Position numbers and translations under genes: made by a program
Origin: Haemonchus contortus
Lineage: Eukaryota; Nematoda; Chromadorea; Rhabditida; Trichostrongylidae
Length of the DNA: 64,000 nucleotides
Direction of reading: 5' to 3'
NCBI GenBank assembly: GCA_000469685.2
Contig: LS997567.1
Coordinates: 12,409,210-12,473,209, forward strand
The notes under the pieces: model-generated
Seen by the model: the letters and a program-made list of their open reading frames with translations, nothing else
What the model was told of the DNA's origin: nothing
Databases searched by the model: none
Shown: positions 43,805 to 55,700 of the stretch, one piece after another
How positions within the stretch are numbered: position 1 is the stretch's first letter
How the letters are laid out: every line of letters starts with the position of its first letter

Positions 43805-46320
43805 AGCGTGTGTCATTGCGTGTGTGGTGTGTGGTGTGTGGTGTGGTGTGTGGTGTGGTGTGCGGTGTGGTGTGTGGTGTGTTGTGTGGTGTGTGTGGTG
43901 TGTGTGGTATGTGTGGTGTGTGTGTGGTGTGTGTGGTGTGTGTGTGGTGTGTGTGTGGTGTGTGTGTGATGTGGTGTGGTGTGTGGTGTGTGGTGGGGTG
44001 TGGGGCGGTGGTGTGTGGTGTGGTGTGTGGTGTGGTGTGTGTGTGGTGTGTGTGTGGTGTGTGTGTGTGTGTGGTGTGTGTGTGGTGTGTGTGTGGTGTG
44101 GTGTGTGGCTGTGGTGTGTGGTGTGGTGTGTGGTGTGGTGTGTGGTGTGGTGTGTGGCGTGTGGTGTGGTGTGGTGTGTTGGTGGTGTGTTGGTGTGTGG
44201 TGTGTGGTGTGTGGTGTGTGGTGTGTGGTGTGTGGTGTGTGGTGTGTGGTGTGGTGTGTGGTGTGTGGTGTGTGGTGTGTGGTGTGGTGTGTGGTGTGGT
44301 GTGTGTGTGGTTGTGTGTGGTGTGTGGTGTGTGTGTGTGGTGTGTACTGTGTGGTGTGGTGTGTGGGTGTGTGGCTGTGTGGTGTGTGGTGTGTGGTGTG
44401 TGGTGTGTGGTGTGTTGTGTGATGTGGTGTGGTGTGTGGTGTGGTGTGTGTGTGTGTGTGTGTGGTGGTGTGTGTGGTGTGTGGTGTGTGGTGTGGTGTG
44501 TGGTGTGGTGTGTGTGGTGTGTGTGGTATGTGTGGTGTGTGTGTGGTGTGGTGTGGTGTGTGTGTGGTGTGGTGTGTGTGTGGTGTGTGTGTGGTGTGTG
44601 TGTGGTGTGGTGTGTGGTGTGGGTGGTGTGGTGTGTGGTGTGTGGCGTGGTGTGTGGTGTGGTGTGTGGTGTGGTGTGTGGTGTGTGTGTGGTGTGTGTG
44701 TGTGGTGTGTGGTGTGTGGTGTGTGGTGTGTGGTGTGGTGTGGTGGTGTGGTGTGTGGTGTGTGGTGTGTGGTGTGGTGTGTGGTGTGGTGTGGTGTGTG
44801 GTGGTGTGTGGTGTGTGGTGTGTGGTGTGTGGTGTGTACTGTGTGGTGTGGTGTGTGGTGTGTGGTGTGTTGGTGTGGTGGTGTGTGGTGTGTGGTGTGT
44901 GGTGGTGTGTGTGATGTGGTGTGGTGTGTGGTGTGGTGTGTGTGTGGTGTGTGTGTGGTGTGTGTGTGGTGTGGTGTGTGGTGTGGTGTGTGGTGTGGTG
45001 TGTGTGGTGTGTGTGGTATGTGTGGTGTGTGTGTGGTGTGTGTGGTGTGTGTGGTGTGTGGTGTGGTGTGTGTGTGATGTGGTGTGGTGTGTGGTGTGGT
45101 GGTGGGGGTGTGGGGCGTGGTGTGTGGTGTGTGTGTGGTGGTGGTGTGTGTGTGGTGTGTCTGTGGTGTGTGTGTGGTGTGGTGTGTGGTGTGGTGTGTG
45201 GTGTGGTGTGTGGCGTGGTGTGTGGTGTGGTGTGTGGTGTGGGTGTGTGGTGTGTGGTGTGTGGTGTGTGGTGTGTGGTGTGTGGTGTGTGGTGTGTGGT
45301 GTGTGGTGTGGTGTGTGGTGTGTGGTGTGTGGTGTGTGGTGTGTACTGTGTGGTGTGTACTGTGTGGTGTGTGGTGTGGGTGTGTGGTGTGGTGTGTGGT
45401 GTGGGTTGTGTGGTGTGGTGTGTGTGTGGGTGTGTGTGTGGGTGTGGTGTGTGGTGTGTTGTGTGGTGTGTGTGGTGTGTGTGTGGTGTGTGTGGTGTGT
45501 GTGTGGTGTGTGTGTGGTGTGTTGTGTGATGTGGTGTGGTGTGTGGGTGTGTGGTGGGGGTGTGGGGCGTGGTGTGTGGTGTGGTGTGTGGTGTGGTGGT
45601 GGTGTGTGGTGTGTGTGTGTGTGTGTGGTGTGGTGGTGTGGTGTGGTGTGTGGTGTGGTGTGTGGGCGTGGTGTGTGGTGTGGTGTGTGGCGTGGTGTGT
45701 GGTGTGGTGTGTGGTGTGTGTGTGCGGTGTGTGGTGTGTGGTGTGTGGTGTGTGGTGTGGTGTGTGGTGTGTGTGTGTGGTGTGTGGTGTGTACTGTGTG
45801 GTGTGTGGTGTGGGTGTGTGGTGTGGTGTGTGGTGTGGTGTGTGGTGTGGTGTGTGGTGTGGTGTGTGGTGTGTGGTGTGGTGTGTGGTGTGGTGTGTGT
45901 GTGGTGTGTGTGTGGTGTGGTGTGTGGTGTCTGTGGTGTGGTGTGTGGTGTGGTGTGTGGTGTGGTGTGGTGTGTGGTGTGTGGTGTGGTGTGTGGTGTG
46001 GTGTGTGGTGTGTGGTGTGGTGTGTGGTGTGGTGTGTGGGTGTGTGGTGTGGTGTGTGGTGTGGTGGTGTGGTGTGTGGTGTGTGGTGTGTGGTGTGTGG
46101 TGTGTGGTGTGTGGTGTGTGGTGTGTGGTGTGTGGTGTGTGTGTGTGGTGTGTACTGTGTGGTGTGGTGTGGTGTGGTGTGGTGTGGTGTGGTGTGGTGT
46201 GGTGTGGTGCGGTGTGGTGTGGTGTGGTGTGGTATGGTGTGGTGGGGTGTGGTGTGGTGTGGTGTGTGGTGTGTGGTGTGGTGTGTGGTGTGGTGTGGTG
46301 TGTGCGCGTGTGTGTGTGTG
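43805..46320 (+). repeat. 2.5 kb G/T array built from GTGTG and GTGTGG
   Basis: The plus strand is almost purely G and T. Rare variants (TGTACTGTG, GATGTGG, GGTATGTG, GGGGTGTGGGGCG, GTGGCGTGG) recur in the same order at intervals of about 440-510 bases; for example TGTACT lies near 44343, 44835, 45342, 45789 and 46151. That shows a higher-order unit amplified several times. The right end (46160-46260) is a more regular GGTGT repeat. Open frames of up to 881 codons through it, His-Thr-Pro on one strand and Cys-Val-Trp on the other, are a consequence of the repeat and not genes. Confidence 0.9.
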
Positions 46321-46510
46321 TCCTGCCGCGAATAGCTGTCAACGGTAAGCAAAAATTCATTCACTCGTAAGCATAAGTTAACTAAAGAAACCCTAGTAAC
46401 AGCAAATATACCCACCTTTTTCACACTGGTGAGTAGAAAATCAAACTAATAATGCAGCAGCAAAAAAAATAACAGAGAATAAAGGAATAGGAGAAATATC
46501 GTCTCATCAC

Positions 46511-46783
46511 TCGGCCACCAGCTGATATTGTGTGGGTCCTGCAGCGAATATTGCAATCTGTGTCGTCCTCGACACTCGTCTGACGGGACATCGATCGAGG
46601 AGCGGGGAGTCCGAGCGATCCGGCAGCGGAGCTCCACTGTGCCCTAGCTGTTGATTTGGAGCTTGACATCGTCCCTCCTGTTACCCTCGGGGGGTATTCC
46701 TGGGGGGAGGAACCATCTCGGAAAAACTCGGAATTCATTTTTATTGTGAACTGTGCCTTCAACCAAAAGGATGCTCGCCCCAT
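46511..46783 (-). CDS. candidate first coding exon, Ser-rich protein
   Basis: Minus strand: ATG at 46783 opens about 91 codons (MGRASFWLKAQFTIKMNS, then TMSSSKSTARAQWSSAAGSL and RSMSRQTSVEDDTD), up to a donor GTGATG at 46510. The GC content is higher than in the neighbourhood, and the RQTS context is a plausible phosphorylation site. The following intron would contain the G/T array. Not recognised. Confidence 0.35.
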
Positions 46784-46789
46784 GTCGAC

Positions 46790-49330
46790 GCACGAACTGG
46801 CTATCTACAGCAGCGGTGAGTAGTCATAGGCTCAAACATCAGACAAAGTTAGGACCCGAAATCTCTCCGCTGTGACATTTCGAAAGACAGAAAATCAGGC
46901 TTTTCAGGTTACGCATAAGGGATAATAGAGTGCTGTCTAGTGGAAATTGAGCAGAACCGTTTGTTGAACAAGGAGAATCTGCATAGTATCAGTCACAGTG
47001 ATTAGTCTTTATTATTTGTAAACTAGAGTCATTTCGATGGAATGTTGAAACTGCACCTATATTATCATCAAGCGAGCCAGGAATTAATCGCTAGCCGTGT
47101 TCCGCAGCGAGAACGGAAACCATACAGCGCTATGGAATGTGTCACCTATACGACACCGCTCAAGATCCCGTGATACGCGCAAAAACTCGAGCGGAGTTAC
47201 TTTCTGCCGATGATTACAACAATAAAAGTTGTTAATTAATCCGAAGTACCGAGGGATGCTGGGCCATTTGAAGTGTGAACATCATGCAATTTTGCAATGA
47301 ACAGTGGTCGCGGAATGTACTCCTTGAGGTATCAAGCCAAAACACGATTTTTCGCTTGTTGATTGTGCACCTCGACGAAAGCCTCGACTGAGCATAAACA
47401 GTGCGTTTCGTGCTCTTCGATGAGGGAAATAAGAACGCCAGTAAATGATTTTTTCGTGAGCTCAAAAGTTCTTTCAAACCAATACAAAGTTACATTCACA
47501 ATTTAAGCGTGTTCACAACAGGGTTAGAAGACTGAAAGTAGAAACCAGCGTTCAAGCGTAGCTCAGCTATAAACTTGCTGTATTCTGCAAAGTTTGGATT
47601 GGTAGTGTAAATATGTAATCATTAGCATATTAAGTTGTCTGACGGGTTGAACTTATTGAGAGTCAGAGCATAGAATTGGTTCAAGATATTCCACAATAGG
47701 GATTACATGCAACCCCTTGCAAGGACGTCGGAATCATATGCTCCACCAGGTAATCGCTCGATAAAAAACACGTTGAGCAAACTCTTCTTCGAGTAGGTTT
47801 TTTTTCGACTTTTGGAAGAGAGAGCTGTCCGTTCATATGAAAGTAAACGCACTCTTGTATCAAAGGCAACAAACCCCTTCTTTTATCTATGTACACTCGA
47901 ATTTCTGCGGGAGGAAACTAATCCTTCTTTTCCAATTTTTGAAGAAGGATCCAACCTAGCATATGTACCCAGTAATAGCACTCTCCATATTCACACGAGA
48001 TCCAAAATAAAGCTGGAAAAAGAACAAGTCATAAGCATTCGAGCCCAGAGGCTAGAGAGTAAGGCTCAACGTCTGCACTAACGAATAGGGTGAGATCGAT
48101 CTCTGCCGGGACAAAAATCATTGCATTGCCAAAGACTGCGAAATCGATGTCGATACCAGCATCAAGCCCAGGTCGACATGTCGGATGAGGGACAAATCCT
48201 GTCATAGCATATATGCCTAGAGACTCATAAAGAAGCAGTCATAAAGCAGGACGTCTCTCGGAAGTGGCGCATAGGACCCTTGCTGGAGTCCTGTAAACGT
48301 TTACACGAAGGCTACTCCGCTCAGAGAATTTAGTTCAAGTAAGTACACCCCAGTGTGGAATTTCTGACTGAGAGCTTTCAGAGATTGCTGATCTAATGGA
48401 GAGCCAGGAACATCCGAGTACTATGCCTTCATAAGAAACGCTGGAAAAGAACAAATGCCAAATAGTCAGAGAGGGTTCAAGCTATATTACGACGAGGACG
48501 CCAAAGCAGTGGCGGAGTTCCTCGCAGTCAAACAGGATCCAGTGGACGGGATACGGTTATAAAGGACAGACATGAAGGAGAGGTCGTGCTCCTCTTCTGA
48601 AAGAGGGGATAAACTGAGTGGCCACATCGGCCTTGAACGGAAGAACCTGATAAGGATTTACGGGGGAAGAAGAACAGAAGCCGGAAACGAAGAAAGAAAA
48701 AGGGTCCTTGATTTCGGTCAAATCCCGCAACCTAGCAGTTTTGTAGCACGAAAAAATGAGATCTAGAAGGTTGCCCCACAGAGTGGAGGAATACAAGCGG
48801 AAGTCAAACACATAATCATAAGAGAATTTTCCTTTAAAATTGTAAAAAATCATCAAATGCTGCCTGGCAGAGGATCTAGCTACATAGTACAGACCTCTTT
48901 CAGCAGATACAACCATCGAGCATCCCAAGAAGTCGAGGACTATCAAAAGGTTGGCGAGGTATGGGCCAGCCACTCTGACCTCGGACAGACCTATCAAAAA
49001 GGCAAGGCCGAGCGGATCGCTGTAGTGGTAAGGGATAAGAGCACGGTGCCCGGATAGCCCAAAGTGGACTCTAATCCCACCTGAGGCAAAATTTAAACCA
49101 CAACTCGCCAACCTTATGAGCCCTAGGATATTTTATAGAAGGGTTGACCGTGCCCTCTGTCTATCCCCTATTCGAATAGCGGTACTGCCTAGTGAACTAT
49201 TCAAATATTGAAGTCAATCAGTGACCCGAATCTGTAGGTTTGAGATGGCTTACACCATATTTTGCGACAAAACTAGAAACTTAAAACTTGCCGCTCACCG
49301 TAATCTTATAGTTTAGGTATCCGGAATTTT
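46790..49330. other. no confidently recognised gene
   Basis: Long frames occur on both strands at 47812-48081 (+), 48572-48766 (+), 48857-49057 (+) and 48557-49111 (-). They may be a decayed element: the plus-strand pieces contain RDKNHCIAKDCEIDVD and other Cys-containing stretches. I cannot assign a family. Confidence 0.3.
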
Positions 49331-49690
49331 TTCCTCCTGTATCACTTATCGTCCCGTTGACCACGAATCCTCGAGCGAGCGCCAGTACCATCTCTATTCG
49401 TTCCCGTCGGACGCCAAAGCGATTCAGTGGATTGTCCTTGCTTGAGAGATACGAGCTTCCTCACGTCCAGAGCTTACGTGAGAAAGCCTGACCATCGCGC
49501 TAGCGGCCTCTTGGTGTTCGTTAACGGTCCCCAAGGATCCAGTCAATAACCGCCCTGCTGCAGAGCTCATCACGATATGGCACAAGGTGTGCGGACCACC
49601 TGATCTCCATACTTTTGGCGTTTGGCAAGGCTATCTCTGATTTTCGTTCGTTGACGGGAGCTCGGACTTCAGATTCCCTTCTTCATTTAC
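49330..49690 (-). pseudogene. RTE-type retrotransposon, C-terminal fragment
   Basis: The minus strand reads AKSMEIRWSAHLVPYRDELC followed by SRAVIDWILGDR and RTPRGR. This is the same conserved segment as WAGHVVRRTDDRWTTRVTFW at 3378-3740, but from another subfamily. Only the last part of the protein remains. Confidence 0.6.
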
Positions 49691-49748
49691 TTGTATAAGA
49701 AAATCACAGCATATCCTTCCAAAAGCGCATAGAGCGAGGACTGACAGC

Positions 49749-50003
49749 ATGTTTTTATCGTGCCTTTGTAAAGTTCGAATTGCCGAGGAGATGACAAAGC
49801 AGGAAGAACAGCACTGTCGAGAGGGTGAGCGCGAAGCCGGAGGTACATTGGTTTCTCCACTACTATCTCGATATTCTCAAAATGCTCCCCAAACGGCGCT
49901 TTTTCTTTCTGCTCATTTAGGGATGATACAGATGATACAAGAAGCGGCTGTCGACCGTTCATTCCCAAGTGACATCATTTCCAAAAACGCATGTTGTTCT
50001 TGA
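49749..50003 (+). CDS. candidate host gene, two exons to the stop
   Basis: Exon 49749-49842 (MFLSCLCKVRIAEEMTKQEE, then QHCREGEREAG) ends at a donor GTACAT. A 78-base intron ends GCTCATTTAG, and exon 49921-50003 continues in frame (GMIQMIQEAAVDRSFPSD) and ends IISKNACCS, stop. The first exon is charged and may continue an upstream exon rather than start at this ATG. A terminal Cys-Cys-Ser could be a lipidation site, but this is speculative. An antisense frame of 93 codons overlaps. Product unknown. Confidence 0.4.
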   Translation: MFLSCLCKVRIAEEMTKQEEQHCREGEREAGGTLVSPLLSRYSQNAPQTALFLSAHLGMIQMIQEAAVDRSFPSDIISKNACCS

Positions 50004-50524
50004 GGGCTCTTCATGAGGATGGCACTGAAAAGTTTGGGCGGAATGGTAATGCCCCTGACGAACGTGACTCTTCACCTTGGCAACCGGAATCCCATGGAAT
50101 AGCGATATACTGGTTGTGAAAAGTGTCCGCGAAACTCACAGGCATCCCTATGCATTGAGTTATAAACACACCTATTGCACATTACATTTTTTATATTTTC
50201 TCTTCAATTTTTTCAAGCTACGAAAAAGGTGAACAGAACGTCGAGATCTCGGCCGGATGATCTGTAAACAGTAGCAAGTGTCGATGACAATCAAACAGTA
50301 AATTCACGCTGTTCCGTAATCGTGTGCATAAACTTCGTAAAAAAGCTGAACAAAACACATGGAAGCCCTCATTTTACACCAGTGAAACCACATCTTCCAA
50401 AGCTTGCATTTAGTATGTCATGAAATTGAGGTAAATTTTATAAAATATACTCTGTACAAGTTCCCACACAACCGCCTAAAATTCAATGTGTTGATATGAA
50501 TTATAGTATTCTCTACTATATATA

Positions 50525-51946
50525 TCTCTACTATATATAATCACAAAAGCTTTGGTGTGTCTGTTTGTTGGTATGTTATGTATGTATGTTTTGTCTGTCT
50601 GTCGCGCAATCCGGTTTTACCTGATCCTTCAGAGGTCGGGGCAAGTTCGAGATGCGTGGAGCCCAAAACAAAATTAATAGAGCACATACGAGCCTTGCGG
50701 AGCTCCACCCACGGAGGGCGGGGTAAGGGCGGAATGGGCGGTGCCAACAGTCAAACATCTTATTTTTGCTTCGAAAAAACCCAGACATCGGGGAAAAATG
50801 TTCAAAGGTGAGGATTGGGTCAACAAACCAGACGGAGGAGACCCACGTGCTGTGGGCGGAGCTTTCTCAAAATGGGAGGTACTTTTCAGATGTATTCATA
50901 ACTCGATTCAATTAAGGCGCAGAGGCCAGGAAAATAAGTAAAAAGAGTGAGCAGAGCCTTATGCGTGCTGGGCATGCGTAAGCTTAGCGAAGCCCCGCCC
51001 ACGATGGGTGGGGCGTGCGTTGAGACGAAAGCCACTTTTCAAAAATGAATGCAATTCTACACGGAAACGTTTTAGGATGTGGGAAAAAAGTGGTTGGAGG
51101 TAATGGAACAAATGTGGCCTAATCCGTGAAGTGGGCGGGGCTCGCACTAAAGTGGGCGGGGTTCAAACAGAAATTTATGACACTATTCAGAAACGTTCTG
51201 GGATGCGGCAAAAAGGTGTTAAGGTGTAAAGGAACATATGTGGTCAAATCCCAGAAGTGGGATGGGTTAGCACTAGCGTGGACGGAGCTTAGATCAAAGA
51301 TTCATACCTCTGTTTAGAAACGTTCCGAGATGCGGCAAAAAGGTGATAAACTGTAGAAGAACAAATGTGGTCAGATACCATAAGTGGGCGGGACTGGCAC
51401 TGAAGTGGGCGGGGCATACATCAAAGTTATTAAGACTCTTTAGATGTGTTTTGGAACGCGGAGAAAAGGTGTCTGGAGGTAATAAAAGTAATGTGGTTCA
51501 AAGTCTGAAGTGGGAGGGGTTGGCAAAGAGGAGGGCGGGGCTGAGATCAAAAATTTATACATCTGTCCCTCGCACTAACCCTGACCATATAGGTGTATAA
51601 CTAGGGGATACCACCAAACTTTCAAAATCAGGCTTCGAAAAGTAAGTATCCGGTTTCACACACAGTAGTCCCTTTTGCACAAGAGCAAATGCGTGTAAAT
51701 TCAAATGTAAAGAAGTGTAATTCCCTGAAACTACTCAAAGGGGCTTTCCTTTCAAAGTTAGGGTTCTTGGCCACACACAGCCCCATTTCACATCCCAAAA
51801 AAATGATGGCCGCTACAGAAGTGTCAGGGAAGATGCTTAGATGATAAAGGGCTGCAATGTAATCAGAAGCTCATGTGGCTCCGTTCCTCATGGCTAGAGC
51901 CCTTAGCGCACGCAATAGCTTGCGTAGCCGCCTGGTAAGATCTAAA
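50525..51946 (+). mobile_element. Helitron-like non-autonomous element
   Basis: The left end A/TCTCTACTATATATAATCAC, followed by AAAGCTTTGGTGTGTCTG and CTGTCTGTCGCGCAATCC, has the TC start and layout that I associate with nematode Helitrons. Near the right a hairpin (CACGCAATAGCTTGCGT, 51910-51926) stands ~17 bases before CTAA. There is no Rep/helicase frame. The exact 3' end is uncertain because the base after CTAA is not T. The start motif TCTCTACTATATATA is tandemly doubled at 50510-50539. Confidence 0.5.
51035..51560 (+). repeat. ~125-base tandem repeats with GGGCGGGG boxes
   Basis: Four diverged units within the Helitron-like element, each with AGTGGGCGGGGC-type boxes (GC-box-like), GAAACGTT, GGAT/GC-GGG and a GGTGTTAAGG-type spacer, at about 51125, 51250, 51380 and 51505. 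Related boxes also occur at 50715 and 50865. Confidence 0.7.
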
Positions 51947-52396
51947 TAAGGTAAGAAGGAAAACTTGCCCAGATAGAGGGTTTTCCGTCACGCTGGAATT
52001 GACACATTACACCGCATGAGCTGCATTTAGTCACTAAATATGTATACTATAAATGTTAAAAAGAATTCAGATAAGTTAACATCATTGGCTTCGCTAATAC
52101 TATTGACGCAAAGGTGCTTTAGAATCTAAAATTATTGGCAAAATCTCGAAGCTAAAATAAGGGAGTTGCAAGAACGCACTGGATATGATTGTAAGAATAT
52201 ATGACGCATCTTTATAACCTGCGTTTTACATATTTTCAGATACTGTTATCAGCAAACATTCGGCACATAAAAGCTCACCAATGGGAATGCTGAATAGTAA
52301 TTATGAGTGAGAACATTTAGAATTATGGTAATGTAGACCAGATTACCCACCGAAAGAGACTGATACTAACGATCGCTGGAAAGAAATTCAACGAAC
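51947..52396. other. no recognisable feature
   Basis: Probably intron or 3' part of the minus-strand gene at 52397-52770; the next exon is not found. Confidence 0.3.
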
Positions 52397-52770
52397 CGTC
52401 ATCTTCGTCCTCATCTTCTTCTTCTCCCTCATCCTCTTTGACATTGTTAATGTTCAGAATTGTTTGTTCTGCATTTACTGGCTGCTGAAGATAGTCAATG
52501 AATTAACGGAGAAAGAAATCTAATCCAGCAAGCAGGGATGTTCAAAGGATAGGTTCACTGGAGAACCCATACCTGCTGTAGCAACAAACGAGAACCAAAG
52601 TTGTGCAGAAGAGCAGAATTGAGCGGAAATGGCCCTGACAAGGCGGAAAACTCATCATGACGGCAAGATGCATTCGGCATCAGTGGTAGGAGCTGATGGG
52701 CTTGAGGGATCGATTCAAATCGCAGTTGACTCAGATTCAGCAGAGCCTGCGCTTGTGACGTGCGATCCAT
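52397..52770 (-). CDS. host gene, two exons with acidic stretch
   Basis: Minus strand: the acceptor TTTTTGTAACAG stands directly before ATG at 52770. The 66-codon exon (MDRTSQAQALLNLSQLRF to RLLLQQ) ends at the consensus donor GTATGG. After an 88-base intron ending ATCTTCAG, exon 52484-52397 continues in phase 0 with QPVNAEQTILNINNVKEDEG and a run of Glu/Asp. The donor at 52396 (GTTCGT) is weak, and the exon could extend about 11 codons to a GTTAGT. Ser/Leu/Gln-rich then acidic, like a nuclear regulatory protein, but unrecognised. Confidence 0.5.
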
Positions 52771-53634
52771 CTGTTACAAAAAAAACTGCCATGAATTCTG
52801 AACTCGATCGTGAGCAACAGTTTGAACGGAGACTCTTCTGGACAGTACTTTTGCGTCTAGGGCATCATTATAGCATCTTACGGATAACTACTCAACAAGC
52901 GGCACCTATCCAATCAAATGGGTTTGCAAGACAACAAAAACAATTTATTCCTTCCTACTTCCCTTGCCTAGATTCATTGAAAAATGCCAGTGTAGGGCTG
53001 TGATTGGAAGTCGCCTGACTGCACATTCCATCGAAAGGGAATCGCAGCCGTTCCATCTTGAGTTCCAGTGCACAAAAACAAGCTGTTGGCCCAATCTATA
53101 CTATAATTAGAACTCCTGGCATATCATTAATAAACGGATAGGAATGATTTTTCTGTTTCAAACAAAGTTTGTTGTGTTTGTTAACAACAAACACAGTGTT
53201 TGTTTTTTTCGGGAAGAAAGCATGGTTAGCACATTTCTTCGATAACCTCGTGTTCCCGGAGATTTTGAAGCTCCTAAGCTTTCTTGAAGGGATCCACTTT
53301 TCATCGGTTGCCATTCAGACAAAGGAATGATAGATACTGTCAGGAACTCCGAAAATGAACTCATCACTTCATTTCTACTGGCACCGAAGGGATACACTTT
53401 GTTTTTGTGCGTTAGTGAAACCGACGAAAATCAATCGATTATTGTCTGATGCATAAGCTTGACTGCTGAAACTGATTCAGACTTGAGTGACGTTCTCGAA
53501 ATATTATCTCCATAGGAATGTAATGAAATATCCCTATCGTCTACGTCCGGAAAAAACCGAAAAGTCGAGTTTATGGAAGTATCCTCCACGTTCGAATTGT
53601 GCCACGTGAAACAGGCTTGATTATGAATTTTCAG

Positions 53635-53865
53635 AATGCATTCGCATTTTTTCGGATTCAGCTTACGTGCTATTTCAAAGAGTGTTACTACAGAGATGAC
53701 AATCGGTGTAAGAGTCTTTAAAGTTTTACCATCCCTAAGCTCCAGTCATTCTTGGTCAGGACGCAGGTGTGTTTCCGATTCTATGGTATTCGCTAACTGT
53801 ATGGTTCGGTTCCCACTGCGGCACACAAGTGCTGCAAACATAGTACATACGTATCCACGGATCAG
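53635..53865 (+). CDS. candidate host exons, Cys-containing
   Basis: Acceptor TGAATTTTCAG precedes exon 53635-53705 (NAFAFFRIQLTCYFKECYYR, then DDN). A donor GTGTAA, a 61-base intron ending GGACGCAG and exon 53767-53865 (CVSDSMVFANCMVRFPLRHT) follow in phase, to a donor GTCAGT at 53866. The C-x4-C-x6-C spacing suggests an extracellular disulphide-rich domain, perhaps ZP-like. This is a guess. Confidence 0.35.
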
Positions 53866-54649
53866 GTCAGTTTTTCGAATTCTTGTACATCAATCGTCCT
53901 GATTACACCGTACACCGTCAACAAAGGCCTGCTCGAGTGGGTTGGCGGTTTCAGCATTCCGGCATCCCTTCGCCGTCCCTTAACCCTATATCAACTTTGT
54001 CTGCATTTCGCGGTCCCCCATTTTCTTTTTTCTCTCGTGAATGTAATAGTTGCAATCTATCTAATCTCGTTTTGTATTTCATTAACGCAATGGCGGTTCC
54101 GTATTTTTGCGTCCGCTTTTGCATCCGCCTCTCTGGGCCAGTGAGTCAGCTTTATTCTCCATCTGCTCGACCGGTGCACTGCCCTTCCTCTGACGGGTGA
54201 TCAGTTGTCTCACGCCCCCCCCCCCTCCCTTCCCCCATCCCAAACCTTCGAGCTCTTATTGTAACAGTGTATTGTTTACTGTGATGCTTGCTAGCTTGAC
54301 ACAACCGAAGTTAAAGGATGAAGCGGAGGCAAGAAGAGTGCTCATAGATGCAGCTGATGATACGTGAGGACAGGAAGTTGTTCGACCTCTAAGTAAAGAA
54401 AATTATTCGAAATGGCAAACACCAAGAATGGAAGCAGGAAGGACAACGGTAGCGGCTGCACTGTTGCGCTACTGGAATCGGTTCAGTATTAATCACTGAG
54501 AGCTCAGAAAAGAGTGACTTCAGCTTACTTGAATGCTCACAAAAAGAAGTCCCATAAGCAGCATGAACATAGAGTTGCCATACTGATAGAAACTTTAACA
54601 ATGACAGCTGCACACTCTAATAAACCTAAGACCATTCTCGATATGGCTT

Positions 54650-55700
54650 ACGAAGGCCGTAATTTTTACATTGAATATTAAGCAGAGGCAGAATAGTCCG
54701 AGAAAAGACAATCGAAGCAATTCGATGCCTCCGCAACGGGAGAGCCTCTGACATAGATGAGATCCCGGCAGAATTGTTGAAGGCAGGTAGCAGCACGATA
54801 GTGAAGAAGCTCACGGAATTGTATGGCCGATGCTGGAATGGTGAAGAGGTCAAAGGTGAATAGAGAGGTGGAGGAGGGATTGTGAAGGTACCTAAAAAAG
54901 GAAATTTGGCGAATTGTGAAAATTGCAGAGGTATCACACTTCTTTCGGTTCCTGGAAAAGCATTTCATACTGTTGCGACGATTTCGTGATGCAGTAGATA
55001 GCCAACTTAGAGAAGAACAGGCAGGTTTCAGAAAAGGAAGATCCTGTTGTGAGCAGATATTTACTCTCCGTAAAATTGTCGAACAGTGCATTGAGTTTAA
55101 GCATCAACTCTTCATCAATGTCGGGGACTTCAGAAAGCGTTCGACAACGTATACCGTGAATGAACTCTTCATGTTGTGCAAAGACGGATACAGGTAACAC
55201 CTCATTTTTCGAAATCGTTACGGGAGTACGGCAAGGGTGCATCCTTTCGCCGTCGCTGTTCAAAATCTGCCTAGATTTTGTCATGAGGAACCAACACAGC
55301 AAGCAGCGGTAGGCGTACACTGGTATGGCGATGAAAGGCTTACTGATCTGGACTTTGCGGATGACATCGCACTTATTGCTGAAGGCAAAGATGGATTGCA
55401 AAAGGTCACCGATACTCTCGATGAAGAAGCGAGCGTGATTGGTTCACGAATTAGCGCCAGTAAGTCGAAAATCATGTCAATCGGTCAAGATTGCACGCAG
55501 GTGAACATCAATGTGGAGGATACAATGTTAGAAAACATCGACAAGTTTGCTTATCTCGGGAGTACGATAACCCATAATGGCAATATCAAAAGAGACGTTT
55601 GTAGATGGATTGCAAAAGCTACAGAGGTGAGGGAAGAGCGTTTGACAACGACCTCAAAGTCATGAACGTTTCCAGGGACGAAGGAGAAGATATTGCACAG
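54650..55700 (+). pseudogene. non-LTR reverse transcriptase fragment
   Basis: Plus-strand pieces: RDAVDSQLREEQAGFRKGRS (~55000-55040), SCCEQIFTLRKIVEQCIEF, a decayed motif A (FINVGDFRKRSTT), after a shift GVRQGCILSPSLFKICLDFV (motif B, ~55225-55285), and in the first frame LTDLDFADDIALIAEGKDGL (motif C, FADD intact) then ISASKSKIMSIG and FAYLGSTITHNG. It differs from both the RTE and CR1-like elements in this window. Endonuclease and 3' tail are not seen. Confidence 0.8.

Noticed and set aside
43748..46424. Open frames of 841-881 codons (His-Thr-Pro, or Cys-Val-Trp repeats)
   Set aside because: They are translations of a simple G/T repeat that lacks stop codons in several frames on both strands. 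There is no start context or splice signal.
48557..49111. 184-codon open frame on the minus strand
   Set aside because: Overlaps comparable plus-strand frames; no domain, no splice support. Left as unassigned.
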